Of a stretch of 64,000 nt of DNA, positions 12,614-25,100 are shown piece by piece. Under the pieces are notes generated by a model, which was given only the letters and a program-made list of their open reading frames with translations, ran no database searches and was not told where the DNA came from. Source of the DNA: Mactra quadrangularis. Lineage: Eukaryota > Mollusca > Bivalvia > Venerida > Mactridae. A program made the translations under genes and the position numbers. The DNA is taken from the NCBI GenBank assembly GCA_025267735.1, contig CM046299.1:28559327-28623326 (forward strand), written 5' to 3'. Position 1 is the first letter of the stretch. Every line of letters starts with the position of its first letter.

Positions 12614-13057
12614 TATAGATCAAGGACGATCAGACAAATTTTGTTGTTTCGGCCCTTGACATTTTCGTACTCAAATTTTGTAGTTACGGAAAAAAATTTT
12701 TTTTAAATATAACATAAACAATTTTATACATTCTCGATAGGATTCCAACATCAGGTATTCAGGGACCGGGACTTCTCAACCCGAAAACAACTCGACCAGG
12801 GACAACCAGGGCCAAAACACTCTTCTATGCAGAAGCCAAATACAGGCTGCTTCCCCAAACAAAAATAAACAGTTTTTCCCCAGTTTGATCCTCCAAACTC
12901 CCCATAAAGTCCCAGGAATAATTCACAAGGAATGTTGAACCATAATTTGTGATATAGAAAGGGAAAAATATTAAAATATTCAGATTTCTTCACAACACAG
13001 TCTACATTGTTTCTTTTACCACAAAATTTACATTATTTAATATCTATGTTTTGGCCC

Positions 13058-13111
13058 TGACAACTCAACCCGCAAGCCGGGTCAACTCAACCCGTGCACA
13101 ACTCAACCCGT
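13058..13111. repeat. 'aactcaacccg' short tandem repeat
   Basis: The phrase 'aactcaacccg' occurs three times within about 55 bp, next to 'caagccgggt', which gives a small inverted pair. Related 'ctcaacccgaaaacaactcg' lies near 12775 and 'gccaaaaca' / 'tgttttggc' flank the interval in inverted orientation, so 12770-13110 could be one more decayed inverted-repeat element. Confidence 0.5.
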
Positions 13112-13184
13112 ATAATATATTATCATAATAATTATGATATTATCATATATAATCTAATTAGTTAATTATCATATTTTCAGGAGC

Positions 13185-16100
13185 ATGAGTTTCAATCATC
13201 TTCCAACAGGTTGTTTTGGTTTGTCGTCCAAGATATGTAGATTTAATTTTGTCAGAAATTTCTCTAGATGTTCTCCTACCTTTCAACATGTTGACACTTC
13301 GTCATTTGACTCAGTTGTTAGTGCAGCAGATTTTCCATTTGCTAGAGCTAAACTGGGATCTTTCATACAGGATGCTCCACGTCTTGGAAATCAATATTTA
13401 GAAGACACTTTATTACAGACATACTTGAAGAGATATATACCTAACCAGGTAAATATAACATTGAAAAAGGGTTATGTATCATGGGTATAATATGGCATTT
13501 GTAATCCATTGCCTACAAGCTAGCGTTAAAGTTGAAGATAAAGTGTGTTTTAAAGTCTGCTTCCATATACATGTTCAGCTGACTTTATAATCTTGTACGA
13601 TAACTCCTGATCATTTAAGTCACCCTCAGGCAGGCAATACCTCACTGTACACATTTACACTTGAGTGATGTGGAACAATTGTAGGTTATTTTTCTTTCTC
13701 AAGGAAATTAGTAGTGCCCCTAGTTGGGATCTAACCCGGACCTCTTGATCCCTAAGCCTGTGTCTTTACTATTTGGCCATTGTGTAGGAGCAGTGGTCCA
13801 GTGGTGGAGTGTTTTCTTACCACTTTGAAGTCTGTAGGTTCAATGAACCAGTAAAGACCATGGATTCTTATCAGTTAATTTGGTACCCATCCGTTAAATT
13901 AATGACCCACAAGAAATTGAGTGAATTCACCCTTAGTTTGTCTTACAGACATTCAAGAATAATCCAATTTAAGGACAAATTCTGGCTAAAATGGGGTGTA
14001 TGTCACAGAGGTATGATACCACACTTGTGCTCCCTTGCCTTCAAGTTAGCTTGAAAGGGGACGTGGTAGAGTGTCTGCTTATGACTTGGTAGTTTGTGGG
14101 TTTGATCCCAGGTAGAGCTATTTTTATCAACGTAAACAATTAAAATTCTTATTTTCCTTGTAGTGAATACTATTATGATATGTCAAATTGTTCCACCTTA
14201 AAAAATAAATGGCGTTGCATTATATTTGTTTATGGAAGTATTTTTAAAAGAACAGGGAAAAGCGTAAAAGAATATTTGTCAATTTTGGAATAACATCTTT
14301 TCATTTCAACTTGCGAGCTCTGAAAATGAAACTTTCACTTGTGGCTATGCCATTCTCAGAAATATGTTTCTGACTTCACTCAGTAAAATAAAAGTCAATT
14401 TTATACACCAAAGTCTATTACTACCCTCTATGTCATTAATGCTAATACATGTATAACTATAATATTGTATGATTATAGATGCTATCTGAAATAGAAGTGG
14501 ATCTAACAAGATTTGGTAACAGAGTTGCTACAGAAATGTATGATCTTTCTTTACAATGTGAGAAAGAACAACCATATCTTGAAAAATATTCAGGTAAACA
14601 GTGTTCAAAATAAATCTGAAATCCAACATGCCTATAAGGACAACTTTGAGACAGTCCCCCCCCCTTTTATTTTAAGTTGCCCTACTTTATTTTTGGACTT
14701 CATGTTAAGAATTTTTCTTTGCCTTTTGATTTTCAAATGTGCATTGGACTTTTTGTGACTGTGAACAGTTCTTACCTCAAAACTGAAAAGTCAATGTCAT
14801 TAAATCAGTGTAAAGAATAGGAATTTAATGGTAGCCCTTCAGACAATTTCATTAACATTTTAACTTACGCTCCTTGACCTTTTACTTGCCAATGCAATTA
14901 GGGAGGAGGCTATTTCAAACACTTGGTGAATCTTTATTCTTTACTAAGTATATTTTGTGTAAGCATGATAAGGGATCTAGAGGTCAAATTTGGAACCCCA
15001 CCAGGGGTACTGTAATTTACTTGAACAAGAAATTACCTGCAGTTATTGCTTCTGTCTACCCAGGTGTAAATGTGTACTGTGAGGCTTACCTGCTTAAAGA
15101 CCATTTCTATGATCAAGGGTTATCATACAATATTGTAAAGTGGACTGAATGTGTATATGGAAGCAAAACTTTACTTGAACTTTAAATGGTTGGCTATGTT
15201 TAAAATAGATCGGTTGCCTCAGTAATAAATTTGGTTGTTAGCAATAATGAGTGGTTGTTCTGGTCAACTGCTGACTGAAATTTCACGGTCTTGTTCTGTA
15301 GTTCTTGTATTCATGCCTCCTAGTGAAACATTCAAAATCTTTATTTTTCAAAAATCCTTTAAAAACTTATCTTTTTACCAGAAAACCTTTACTATAAGTT
15401 CATAGTTATATACTAAAATTTCTTTTCTACAGGTTGGGGTAAACAAATAGATAAATTGGTTACTGGACCAGCATGGAAGAAGATGCATGATATATCTGCT
15501 GAGGAAGGTCTTATTGCAATATCATATGATAGACAATATGGGGAGCATAGGTAATATATACTCAACAACTTTTCTCACTCCACAGTTTTAAATACTTACT
15601 ATTTCTTTAGGTTAAGTTGCAATATATTTTAACATCTTTAAAATTGCTATAAGCTACGCAAAAATTGTGTTTAAAATCGATAGTGAAACACATAGTTGGC
15701 TAGGTCCATGAAGCGAGTACATTTTACGTTTTTTTTGCCTGGCAATTGCTATCAGTGAGTAGAATACATGCAACACTATATATATCTAGTCTGTAAGTAT
15801 AGATACATTTGGAAAGTGGCAAGGGTGTCAGGAGAAGATAGAGGACACGCTCTTGGCACAAGGTGGACACATCCGCTATTAAAATTCCAAGTTGCAGACA
15901 TCATGCCATAACATGAAATCTATTACAAATGCATGAAGTGCATTCAATTAGATTTATGAGAATGAGAATAATGCCAAATTTCATTGAACAAGAAGATAAA
16001 CTAATTTTATTTCATCCCTAACCAGGTATACTTGAGTATAGTTAAACACCTGCTTGATATGGCATTTTTGTTTATCTACAGTTTCATATCATTTCTCTGT

Positions 16101-19100
16101 GCTTTCATTCATCAAATGTTTGATTATAGGACTGGAAAGCTGTATGGGTTGGAAAAAATGCCATCAGAGTAAATCATTATTATATATTAATTACTAGCTG
16201 ACTGATTATTGTCTTTCACTTACAAATAAAATAAAGCCTAAATCTTAGTGATATTCAATAAATGATGACAAAATAGTAAATAACCATGCAGTCATTTCTC
16301 ATTATCTCAACTACACATATCCAAACTTGTTATTATCTCAACTAGTTTTCAATGGTCCCAATAAAGTCCTGATTATAAGAAATGACTGTTGTGGAAATAT
16401 TTCATGCCTGTATTTGTACATTTTTCAGTCGCTTGTATGGTTTAGTAAAGAATTATTTAAATTGTCCAAGTTCGGGATTGTACTCTTGTCCTCTGGCAAT
16501 GACTGATGGAGCCGCTAAGATCATAGAGGTTAGTCAATTAGTGATTTCATTCTTTGCTCTTAATTTTCCAAAGCACTTGCCTGATGTATTAAGATTTATT
16601 TGCCAGGACCCAGCTTTTGAATCCCATTGGGTGTACTGATTTGTTCCTTGGAATAGAAATTAAGCTGTAGTTGCTTCTTTCCACCCAAGTGTAAAAGGGA
16701 TCTGTTTGGGTCACTTTCTTGAAAATGTTCTGATAAATACTTACAGGTGGTCCATTGCACTAACATTTTATACTATTACAGCCTATATGTCAAAGATATG
16801 GGTCTGCCTATCACTGTTGTTAAATGGTCCAACAATTACATCAGTCTCGGTGCTCGATCAAATTCCCACTTATAGTGAATAGAAATCAAAATTTTCAAAA
16901 ACACTGTTCTAGCGAATGATTACATGATTTTATTGAATTGTTGTACTTAGGATAAAATTTGTGATATTTTAGGTTGTATCTTATGTAGCAGCTTTGTTTG
17001 ATATATTACATTAAAATGACAACTGTGTTATTTCAGTATTACCATTTGATATAGCAGATTACTATTCAAGCAGATGTATTTAGTTTAGACACTCATTATC
17101 TGTGATTTCCCTCATGTAGATGCTCTCATTAATCAATTGCTCTCCTGTATTTAATATACAAATGCTTTACTTGTTTCATGTAGAGTTTGAAGGATGTGTC
17201 ACCATGGTTACTAGAGAGAACATATCCTAGACTTACAAGTAGAGATCCAGCTTTATTTTGGACATCAGGACAATGGATGACAGAAAAAAGAGGAGGCTCT
17301 GATGTTGGTAGGTTTTTACTTTGATAATATAGTTGAATCAAGTGCATTTGTACTAAATGCCATGATCAAATGGCTAGGTTTGTGGATTTCTAAAACAGCT
17401 TTAGTATTTTTCTAGACATTATGGGGCTGAAATTTGCCCCATTCCCCTTCCCCAAAAGTAGGTATTTTCCTCTTTCCTGAATTTTCAAAATCATGGTAAT
17501 TTATGTTGCTTTTTGATACCAGTAGCTGACAACTTCCCTACAGGAATTATAATAATATTACTACAGTAAAGTTCCATTATAAAGACCATCTTTGTTGCTC
17601 GCCTGGCTAGCTCAATTGGTAGCCCACAAGTCTACTGATTGAGGGGTCGTTGGTTCGATTCCCTGGCGGGGCATACTTTTGTGGAGCTTGGTCATGAAAT
17701 AATTTCCATGGCCATTCTCCCTCCTACGTCTGATTCTAAATCAGGTAGGTCAATAGTTAGCCACTGATGAAAGTATGCCCCTAGTAGTTGTTTAACAGCT
17801 AAATCAAGAGATTTAGCCTTTCCAGGAACAGTGAGTAGGAGGACTGACCGCCATGATATAACCTATTGCTACGGCTTTTAACCAAACTACAAGAACAATT
17901 CAACCACCTTTGTTAGATGCCTTTTTAGTCCCATATGCTAAAGTTGCAAAGTAAAAGGTTCCTATATAAAGACAACTCTGCTATAAAGACAATGGAATTT
18001 GATGGTCCGAATAGTAGAACTTATACTGTATTGTAATGCATTTCTATTGTAGCCAATGGTACAGAGACAGTGGCAGTAGAACAAACTGATGGTACATATA
18101 AACTATATGGATATAAATGGTTCTCATCAGCAACTGATGCTGATATTACATTTACATTAGCTAGAGTTGTAGATAAACATGGCAATACTGTACAGGTACA
18201 TATAAACTATATGGATATAAATGGTTCTCATCAGCAACTGATGCTGATATTACATTTACATTAGCTAGAGTTGTAGATAAACATGGCAATACTGTACAGG
18301 TACATATAAACTATATGGATATAAATGGTTCTCATCAGCAACTGATGCTGATATTACATTTACATTAGCTAGAGTTGTAGATAAACATGGTAATACTGTA
18401 CAGGTACATATAAACTATATGGATATAAATGGTTCTCATCAGCAACTGATGCTGATATTACATTTACATTAGCTAGAGTTGTAGATAAACATGGTAATAC
18501 TGTACAGGTACATATAAACTATATGGATATAAATGGTTCTCATCAGCAACTGATGCTGATATTACATTTACATTAGCTAGAGTTGTAGATAAACATGGCA
18601 ATACTGTACAGGTACATATAAACTATATGGATATAAATGGTTCTCATCAGCAACTGATGCTGATATTACATTTACATTAGCTAGTCTAGAGTTGTAGATA
18701 AACATGGTAATACTGTACAGGTTAGTTAACAGTTTCAGTTTACAAAGTTCGCTAGTGGACAGTGGGCTTGGTTTTGATAAATTTTTATTGGCGTCCGCAC
18801 CGAAGCGTGACGCCCTTTATGGAATGAAATCAAATTTTGTGAAAGGGCAACTGCAAAATCTAGAACCTTTTCGTCATGCATAATAGCAGATCATTCCGAT
18901 TATTAAGGGTCCTCCTAAAACACTGACCGCTTAACTGCTGAGTTAAATATATAGTGATTATGTTCTTAACTGACAAGTTAAATAAAGAAGAGGTTAATAT
19001 TGACTGTATTGCTTGCGTGTTTTGTTGATATTGTTGGTTTTTTTACAACATTTGAGATGATATTGTGATATATTATCTAATTAAATAATGCTATTTTAAG

Positions 19101-22100
19101 AAATTATGACTAGATCTAGGTAAAAACCTTGTTTAAGAAATGGCAAAAAAGATACTAAAAAGTAGAAAATTGAGATTGCGATGTTTATAATTTACATTAA
19201 TAATAATTTTTTCACCAATTTATTAATTATAGTGTAGTTAACAATAAGGGACTTTAGTCAGTTATTTCCCCTTGTATACTCTTCAAATAGGTATAGGTCC
19301 TATTAGTTGGATTACTCGGATTTTACCCTTACTTTTCAATGTTAACTTGCCAAATTTAATCTTATATAACTTTTTTGTATATCATTAAATTTGTTTGAAA
19401 TTCAAGCTAATCATTTTTAAGATGAGGAACTATCTAAATTCCATCACTTCTGTTAATATCTTCATAAACAAGAAAGATATTAGATGAAATATTTTGTTAC
19501 CCTTACATAGGAATTCAATGATAAAATCCGAGGATTCCAATTGTAAGGACCTACTTACCAGTTGGCTTGCTTCAGATTTTATCAGGGAAAGATAACTGAC
19601 TAAAGTCCCTAATTAATCAAGACGTATTTTCCGAATAAAATTATTTAATATGCTAACCTTAACCAACAAGATCTGTTCTCCTAGTTTATTATCCGTTAGT
19701 ACATTTCTTACTTTTAAACATTCTTTTGGATGCCCTTTGATGCTTTGCATCAATGTTTTTTCTTGTAATACATTTACAAACATTTTGAGTAGTTCAGCAG
19801 GCTGTCCATGGGCTGCTCTTGTTGTTCAGGAAATCTTTAACGCTGATCTTTTCAGCTCACCCAAGCTCTTGATCAAATTAAGGAAGCTTCTCTTCTACAC
19901 ATATATATTTACATTTCAATTCCTTTATCATGAAGTTTTGTCTTTAAAAATAGATTAAAAGTGGAAGTGTGTCACATGGGATTTAAACAAGATTAATCAA
20001 TTCTAAGGAAAAGTCGTAAATTTTGTAATTTACCTCAGGTCATCTTTGCCTTAGTGTTTTATGAATATATGTATCAATTTTTTTTCAGGGTACTAAAGGA
20101 TTGTCCTTATTTTATTTAGAAGTTAGAAATGATGAAGGTTCCCTGAACAATATAGATATAGTAAGATTAAAGAATAAACTAGGTACCAGACAATTACCCA
20201 CTGCTGAATTACTTCTAGATGGTTCTACTGCTTATAAGGTAACATAATAGTCAGAAATACATTAGGCATTGGTTCCAAGGTGGTTGGTGAGATGCTGAAC
20301 CATCAAATTTACTGTATATACATTGTACAGTAAAACTCGGATATAACATACTCGGTTATAACATACACTCGGTTACAACATACCATTTTTTCTGGCCCGT
20401 TTTTCATCCTGATATATAATATACTTAGTATGCTATATGGATATTACATACCTCGGTTATAACATACCTTATTTCTATGGCCCAGCGAGTATGTTATATC
20501 CGAGTTTTACTGTATATGCATATAAAGTATACTGCTCTTATAGCGGTATAGCAAATAAATATTGTAAAAACTACCATTATCATAATAATATACCTTTTGT
20601 GTATATAAAACATCTTTGCTTCTGGACTGTAACTGCCCCAAATGCATTGATCCTTATTATTGGACTCAGATCATGCATAATTGTATAATAATTATAAATG
20701 TACAATTCAGAAATGGACTTGAAGTTGAATTATGATATTTTTTTTAATGGTTTCAGAACAGCAAAAATGTCTAAAAATTGCAATGAGCGTAATTATCTTT
20801 ATCAAAATTCCTAAAACTTAAACTTTATCAACTAAAGCGAACAAGTTTCTGTTTTATCACTACATCCAGCTGTCATTCCAAAAAGAAAGGTTAAATCTTT
20901 GTTTGACATGAAATCCGACACAACTATTTAATTTCACTTTTCCATCATGATGGGGTTCACTGTTAGACAATATTAAAATTGATTGATAATTGTTTACTAG
21001 AATTCAAAGTATAGTCCAGTACCTAAAAAATATGTTTGCCAGACGAGTCAATTTTTGTTCATACTGTTACATGGTCTAAACAATGGAAGCTTGTGAACAG
21101 ATTTGTCAGCGACTTGGGTTAATGTCTTTGCTATCAAATAATTTAAGCAATGAGCTTATAATATGATATGCTGTGTACGATTTGCAAAAAGCAAGTTTGA
21201 CGTAAAGAACACTTGCGGATAAAATATTTTAAATTTTTGTCCGTCAAGCAACGAATGTGACATATCAAGCTAGGTATTCAAAAGACAATTGCACATGTTT
21301 GTAGCTTTGTTTTCACAAGACAAGATAATAATGTAACCCCTGAATGATGAACTTGAAAAGTAAATGACTGTAATCTGAAGCAATATTCTCGTGTTTCTGT
21401 ATTTTAGACCATTTAGAAGTTAATTAACTAAAGCTATGTGTTCTTCTATTTATATTCTAACTATATTAGGTATCAGATGAAGGACGTGGGGTACCAGCTA
21501 TCAGTAATATCATATATATATTGTTTATATTCTAACTATATCAGGTATCAGATGAAGGACGTGGGGTACCAGCTATCAGTAATATGTTAACACTAACTAG
21601 AATACACAATTCTATTGCTGCTACAAGTACAATGAGAAGGTATTTGATATTTTGTTAAAGATAAAAAAATACATAAAATTAGATAATGCCAAAAATTATG
21701 TGCAATTTTTTTAAAGTGAAAGATGGTTTTGCAATGAAATGTTGTCAGTTTAATTCTACAGCAGTCTAGGTTGGGTGAGCTGGTCTTAGTAAATGACCAT
21801 ATTTTGTGTTGACTTTGTGTTTAAATAAAAAGAACTGAAAAAGTCATCTGCTGGGGGCAGGCTGAAATTATTGGATTATCTCTAGCCATTCACCCACAGA
21901 TGAGAGCCCTGCTGAAAAATGACATTTTGTCCAACTATATTCCATTCTGAGACTCTAGATAAGTGATCACTCTCCTAAGTAATAACAACTTTTACCACTT
22001 GATGATCTCATGATTTTTTATGATGTCATTTTAATTTACGTACATACATGTACATATTTTTTGTTTTATTATATTTTAGAATTGTTAACCTGGCTAGAGA

Positions 22101-25100
22101 CTATAGTACAAGAAGAAAGGCATTTGGAAATATACTGAAGAATTATCCACTACATATACAAACACTCTCCAGAATGGAGGTAAGGGGTGTGAGTCAAATT
22201 GTCAGACTTGTTTATTGTACAACAATTAGGTCAATTCATCAAACTGATAATATACTGGGTACTTAATATAGTGGGGATGAGAAGGTTAAGTGTGCAAAAA
22301 AAACATTTATTTATAAGAAGTAAAGTTTAGATAACAACACATCAGTGTGACAATAAATTATTAAGTTTTGGTGTTTTTCATCATAAACAATATATGCTGT
22401 TTGTATTTTAAGCTAATTTAACTTAACTTTTAGCATTGGAATGTGCAGGGGTTAATATATCCATAATTCATATAATGATTAAAAAAATAGTAGCATTCAT
22501 AAATTGACATTATGATGACAATTTTGGAATCAAGTTCTGCAAAACTAAATAAACTAATGAACTACAGTAAAACTCGGATATAACATACTCGGTTATAACA
22601 TACACTCGGTTAAAACATACCATTTTTTCTGGCCCGTTTTTCATCCTTATATATAACATATTTAGTATGTTATATGGATATAACATACCTCGGTTTTAAC
22701 ATACCTTTTTTATATGGCCTAGCGAGTATGTTATATCCGAGTTTAACTGTACATCTCATAACATGCTGAAAAGATTAACACCATTTTACTTTCACATCTA
22801 AATTCCATACTAATTATGTTTCATACTCATGCAAGCAATTTTCCCCATACTTATATTAAGTTATTTTATTGACTGTTTTCTTTTTCCTTCCTATTAAATT
22901 ATTTATGCATTACATCATAGTTTAAAGATTTAAATTAATATTTTAAAATAAAGTCTGTTCTGTTCTGTTCTGTTCTGTTCATACACTGCCCCCCCCCAAA
23001 AAGTTCCTTCACTGTACAATTAATTGAATTGATATTACTTAGCTTGAATTAATGGAATTATTACTTTCATTGCTTACTTATACATTATTTATGCCCTAGA
23101 AACAGAATTTCTATTGATTTATTTCAATTTAGAGTAGCAGCAAATTATTACATTTCAGCCTCCAAACTATAGTGAATATATATCAATGACCAATATTAAG
23201 TTTAAGATACTTTTGTTTTTTCATATTCATAAGAGAAATGTTACTGATTTCATAAAGCATAATTGTTTGTTTTGTTGGGTTTAAAGCCGTAGCAACCCAT
23301 TGTATAGGTCATATAACGGCGGTCAGTCAACCTGTTCCTGGAAAGGCTAAATCTCTGAATTTAGCTGTTAACCAACTACTAGACACATACTTTCATCAGT
23401 GACTGACAACTGCCCTACATGATTAGGAATCATTGGCGGGAGGGAGAATGGCAGTAGAAATAATTTCATGACCAAGCTCCATGAAAGTATGCCCCACCCA
23501 GGAATTGAACCCACAACCCCTTGATCAGTAGACTTGTGTGCTACCAGTTGAGCTAGCCAGGGGCTTAAAGAGCATAATTAAAAATAATTAGAAATTTGCT
23601 TCCACAACTTTTTGAAAGTCTATTGACTGCAATGTAAATTACAATTGTGTGAAGAAACTTTTGTAGGGCAGTGTATTATGATCATTTCATCTAAATTACA
23701 GGTTGAAGCGAGGGGAGCTCTTATATTATGTTTAGAAAATATGAGATTACTTGGTAAAGATGATGTTACCATGGCAACTGAAGACGAACAGAATTTATTA
23801 AGACTTCTTGTACCCTTGTCTAAATTATATAGTGGAAAACAGGTTTGTAATGTATTACTATCATTTTTGACAAGGTTTGCTGCTGGAAACTTGTTGTTAC
23901 CTTACTTGTAGTTTGCTCTTAGCTGTTGACTCATGGTGAACTTTTGTTGTTTGTGGATGGTCTGTTGTGCATATCCTGGGTCCCTTGGACAGTCGCAAGC
24001 ATATTGGGATTTCAAATTTAATTTCCTGAAGTGGGTCAATGTTTCAATCCCTATAGGTGCTTGGTAAGGGTATGTTAGTACTGGTTTTAGACAAGGGTCC
24101 AAGTAAAGCTATATTAAGAATGTGGGCTGCTCCAAAACTATAGTGTTGACACAGGATTATACCTAATATGTAAACATAAATACTATTGAACATTGTTTAC
24201 AGTTTCTAAGAATTATCTTTTGAAGCTATTCAGTATATAGCTACCATATTATATGACTTGCAGTATTATCTGGTCATTCTATGCCAAGTTAATATAAATT
24301 ATGTCCATAAAGTCAAAATTTACTTCACTAGTTTTGGCAAGAGTTGAGGTATTATTTATAACAAGAGACAGATACCCCTTCTTCTGGCCTGCCTTTGTCC
24401 TGTATTAACCCGTTATTTATTAACCGTTTATTTTTAAATCCTCTAGAAACCTGGCTTATGGATAAGCATATGCAATGATAGAGGCCATATAATTTATTAT
24501 GAGGATTATCACTTTTCATGTTGTGTTTTTTTTGTGCCTACACAGAGCATTGAAGTTTTTTATGTCTGTCAAGAATTGTGCTAGAAAAGTGTTAGTAATT
24601 TTATTTAATAAATATTTTATTGTAAACAATGGGTCAGATAACAGGCAAATGTGTTTGTGGTCAAAGAGGCTTTATATTTTATTATGTAGAATTTATATTC
24701 ATTTTAACCTACATGTACTTCCTTGAAATAGGCTTTAGCAGTTAGTACAGAGGGATTGGAAAGTTTTGGAGGTCAAGGTTACATTGAAGACACTGGTTTA
24801 CCTGCAATGTTGAGAGATGCTCAGGTGATTTTTTCACTTTTCTTTTATATCTTTTTCTGCAGTTTTGTTTAATTAGTTAAAATACATTGTGTGCTTGATA
24901 ATGACAAATATATGGTAATTTATCATGCTTTGTGTGTGCAGTTAAAAGTATCTGTACCTGTCATTATAATTATAAAACTCTACTTGTGGTGCTGTGGTAG
25001 CAACTTGGATAACTCTGGTAATCTAGGTTTGTTACCAATCATAACAAATTATGCTTTCTTTGAAATTTTAACGATAAGTTTATGTTGATTTCCATCTAAA

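Larger units (their letters stand above)
12303..13184. promoter_or_regulatory. Shared upstream region of MRPL40 and the acyl-CoA dehydrogenase
   Basis: This is the 882 bp between the MRPL40 start codon (minus strand) and the dehydrogenase start codon (plus strand). The dehydrogenase ATG is preceded at 13171-13180 by 'atattttcag', a good splice acceptor, so a 5'-UTR exon probably lies farther upstream, perhaps near 12350-12500. No TATA box or CpG-rich core can be assigned with confidence. The region also holds an 80-bp MITE and a small 'aactcaacccg' repeat near 13065-13110. A bidirectional promoter is an inference from spacing. Confidence 0.4.

Noticed and set aside
17598..17680. Functional tRNA gene
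   Set aside because: A and B boxes are good, but the acceptor arms do not pair and the same head is followed by the same 200-bp body at 23279-23566, so it is a SINE.
18070..18264. A separate short protein starting at the exon 6 internal methionine
   Set aside because: It is exon 6 of the dehydrogenase read through the first donor into duplicated copy 2 in the wrong frame.
23902..24102. Minus-strand 66-codon frame
   Set aside because: It lies in a dehydrogenase intron, with no splice context or recognisable motif.
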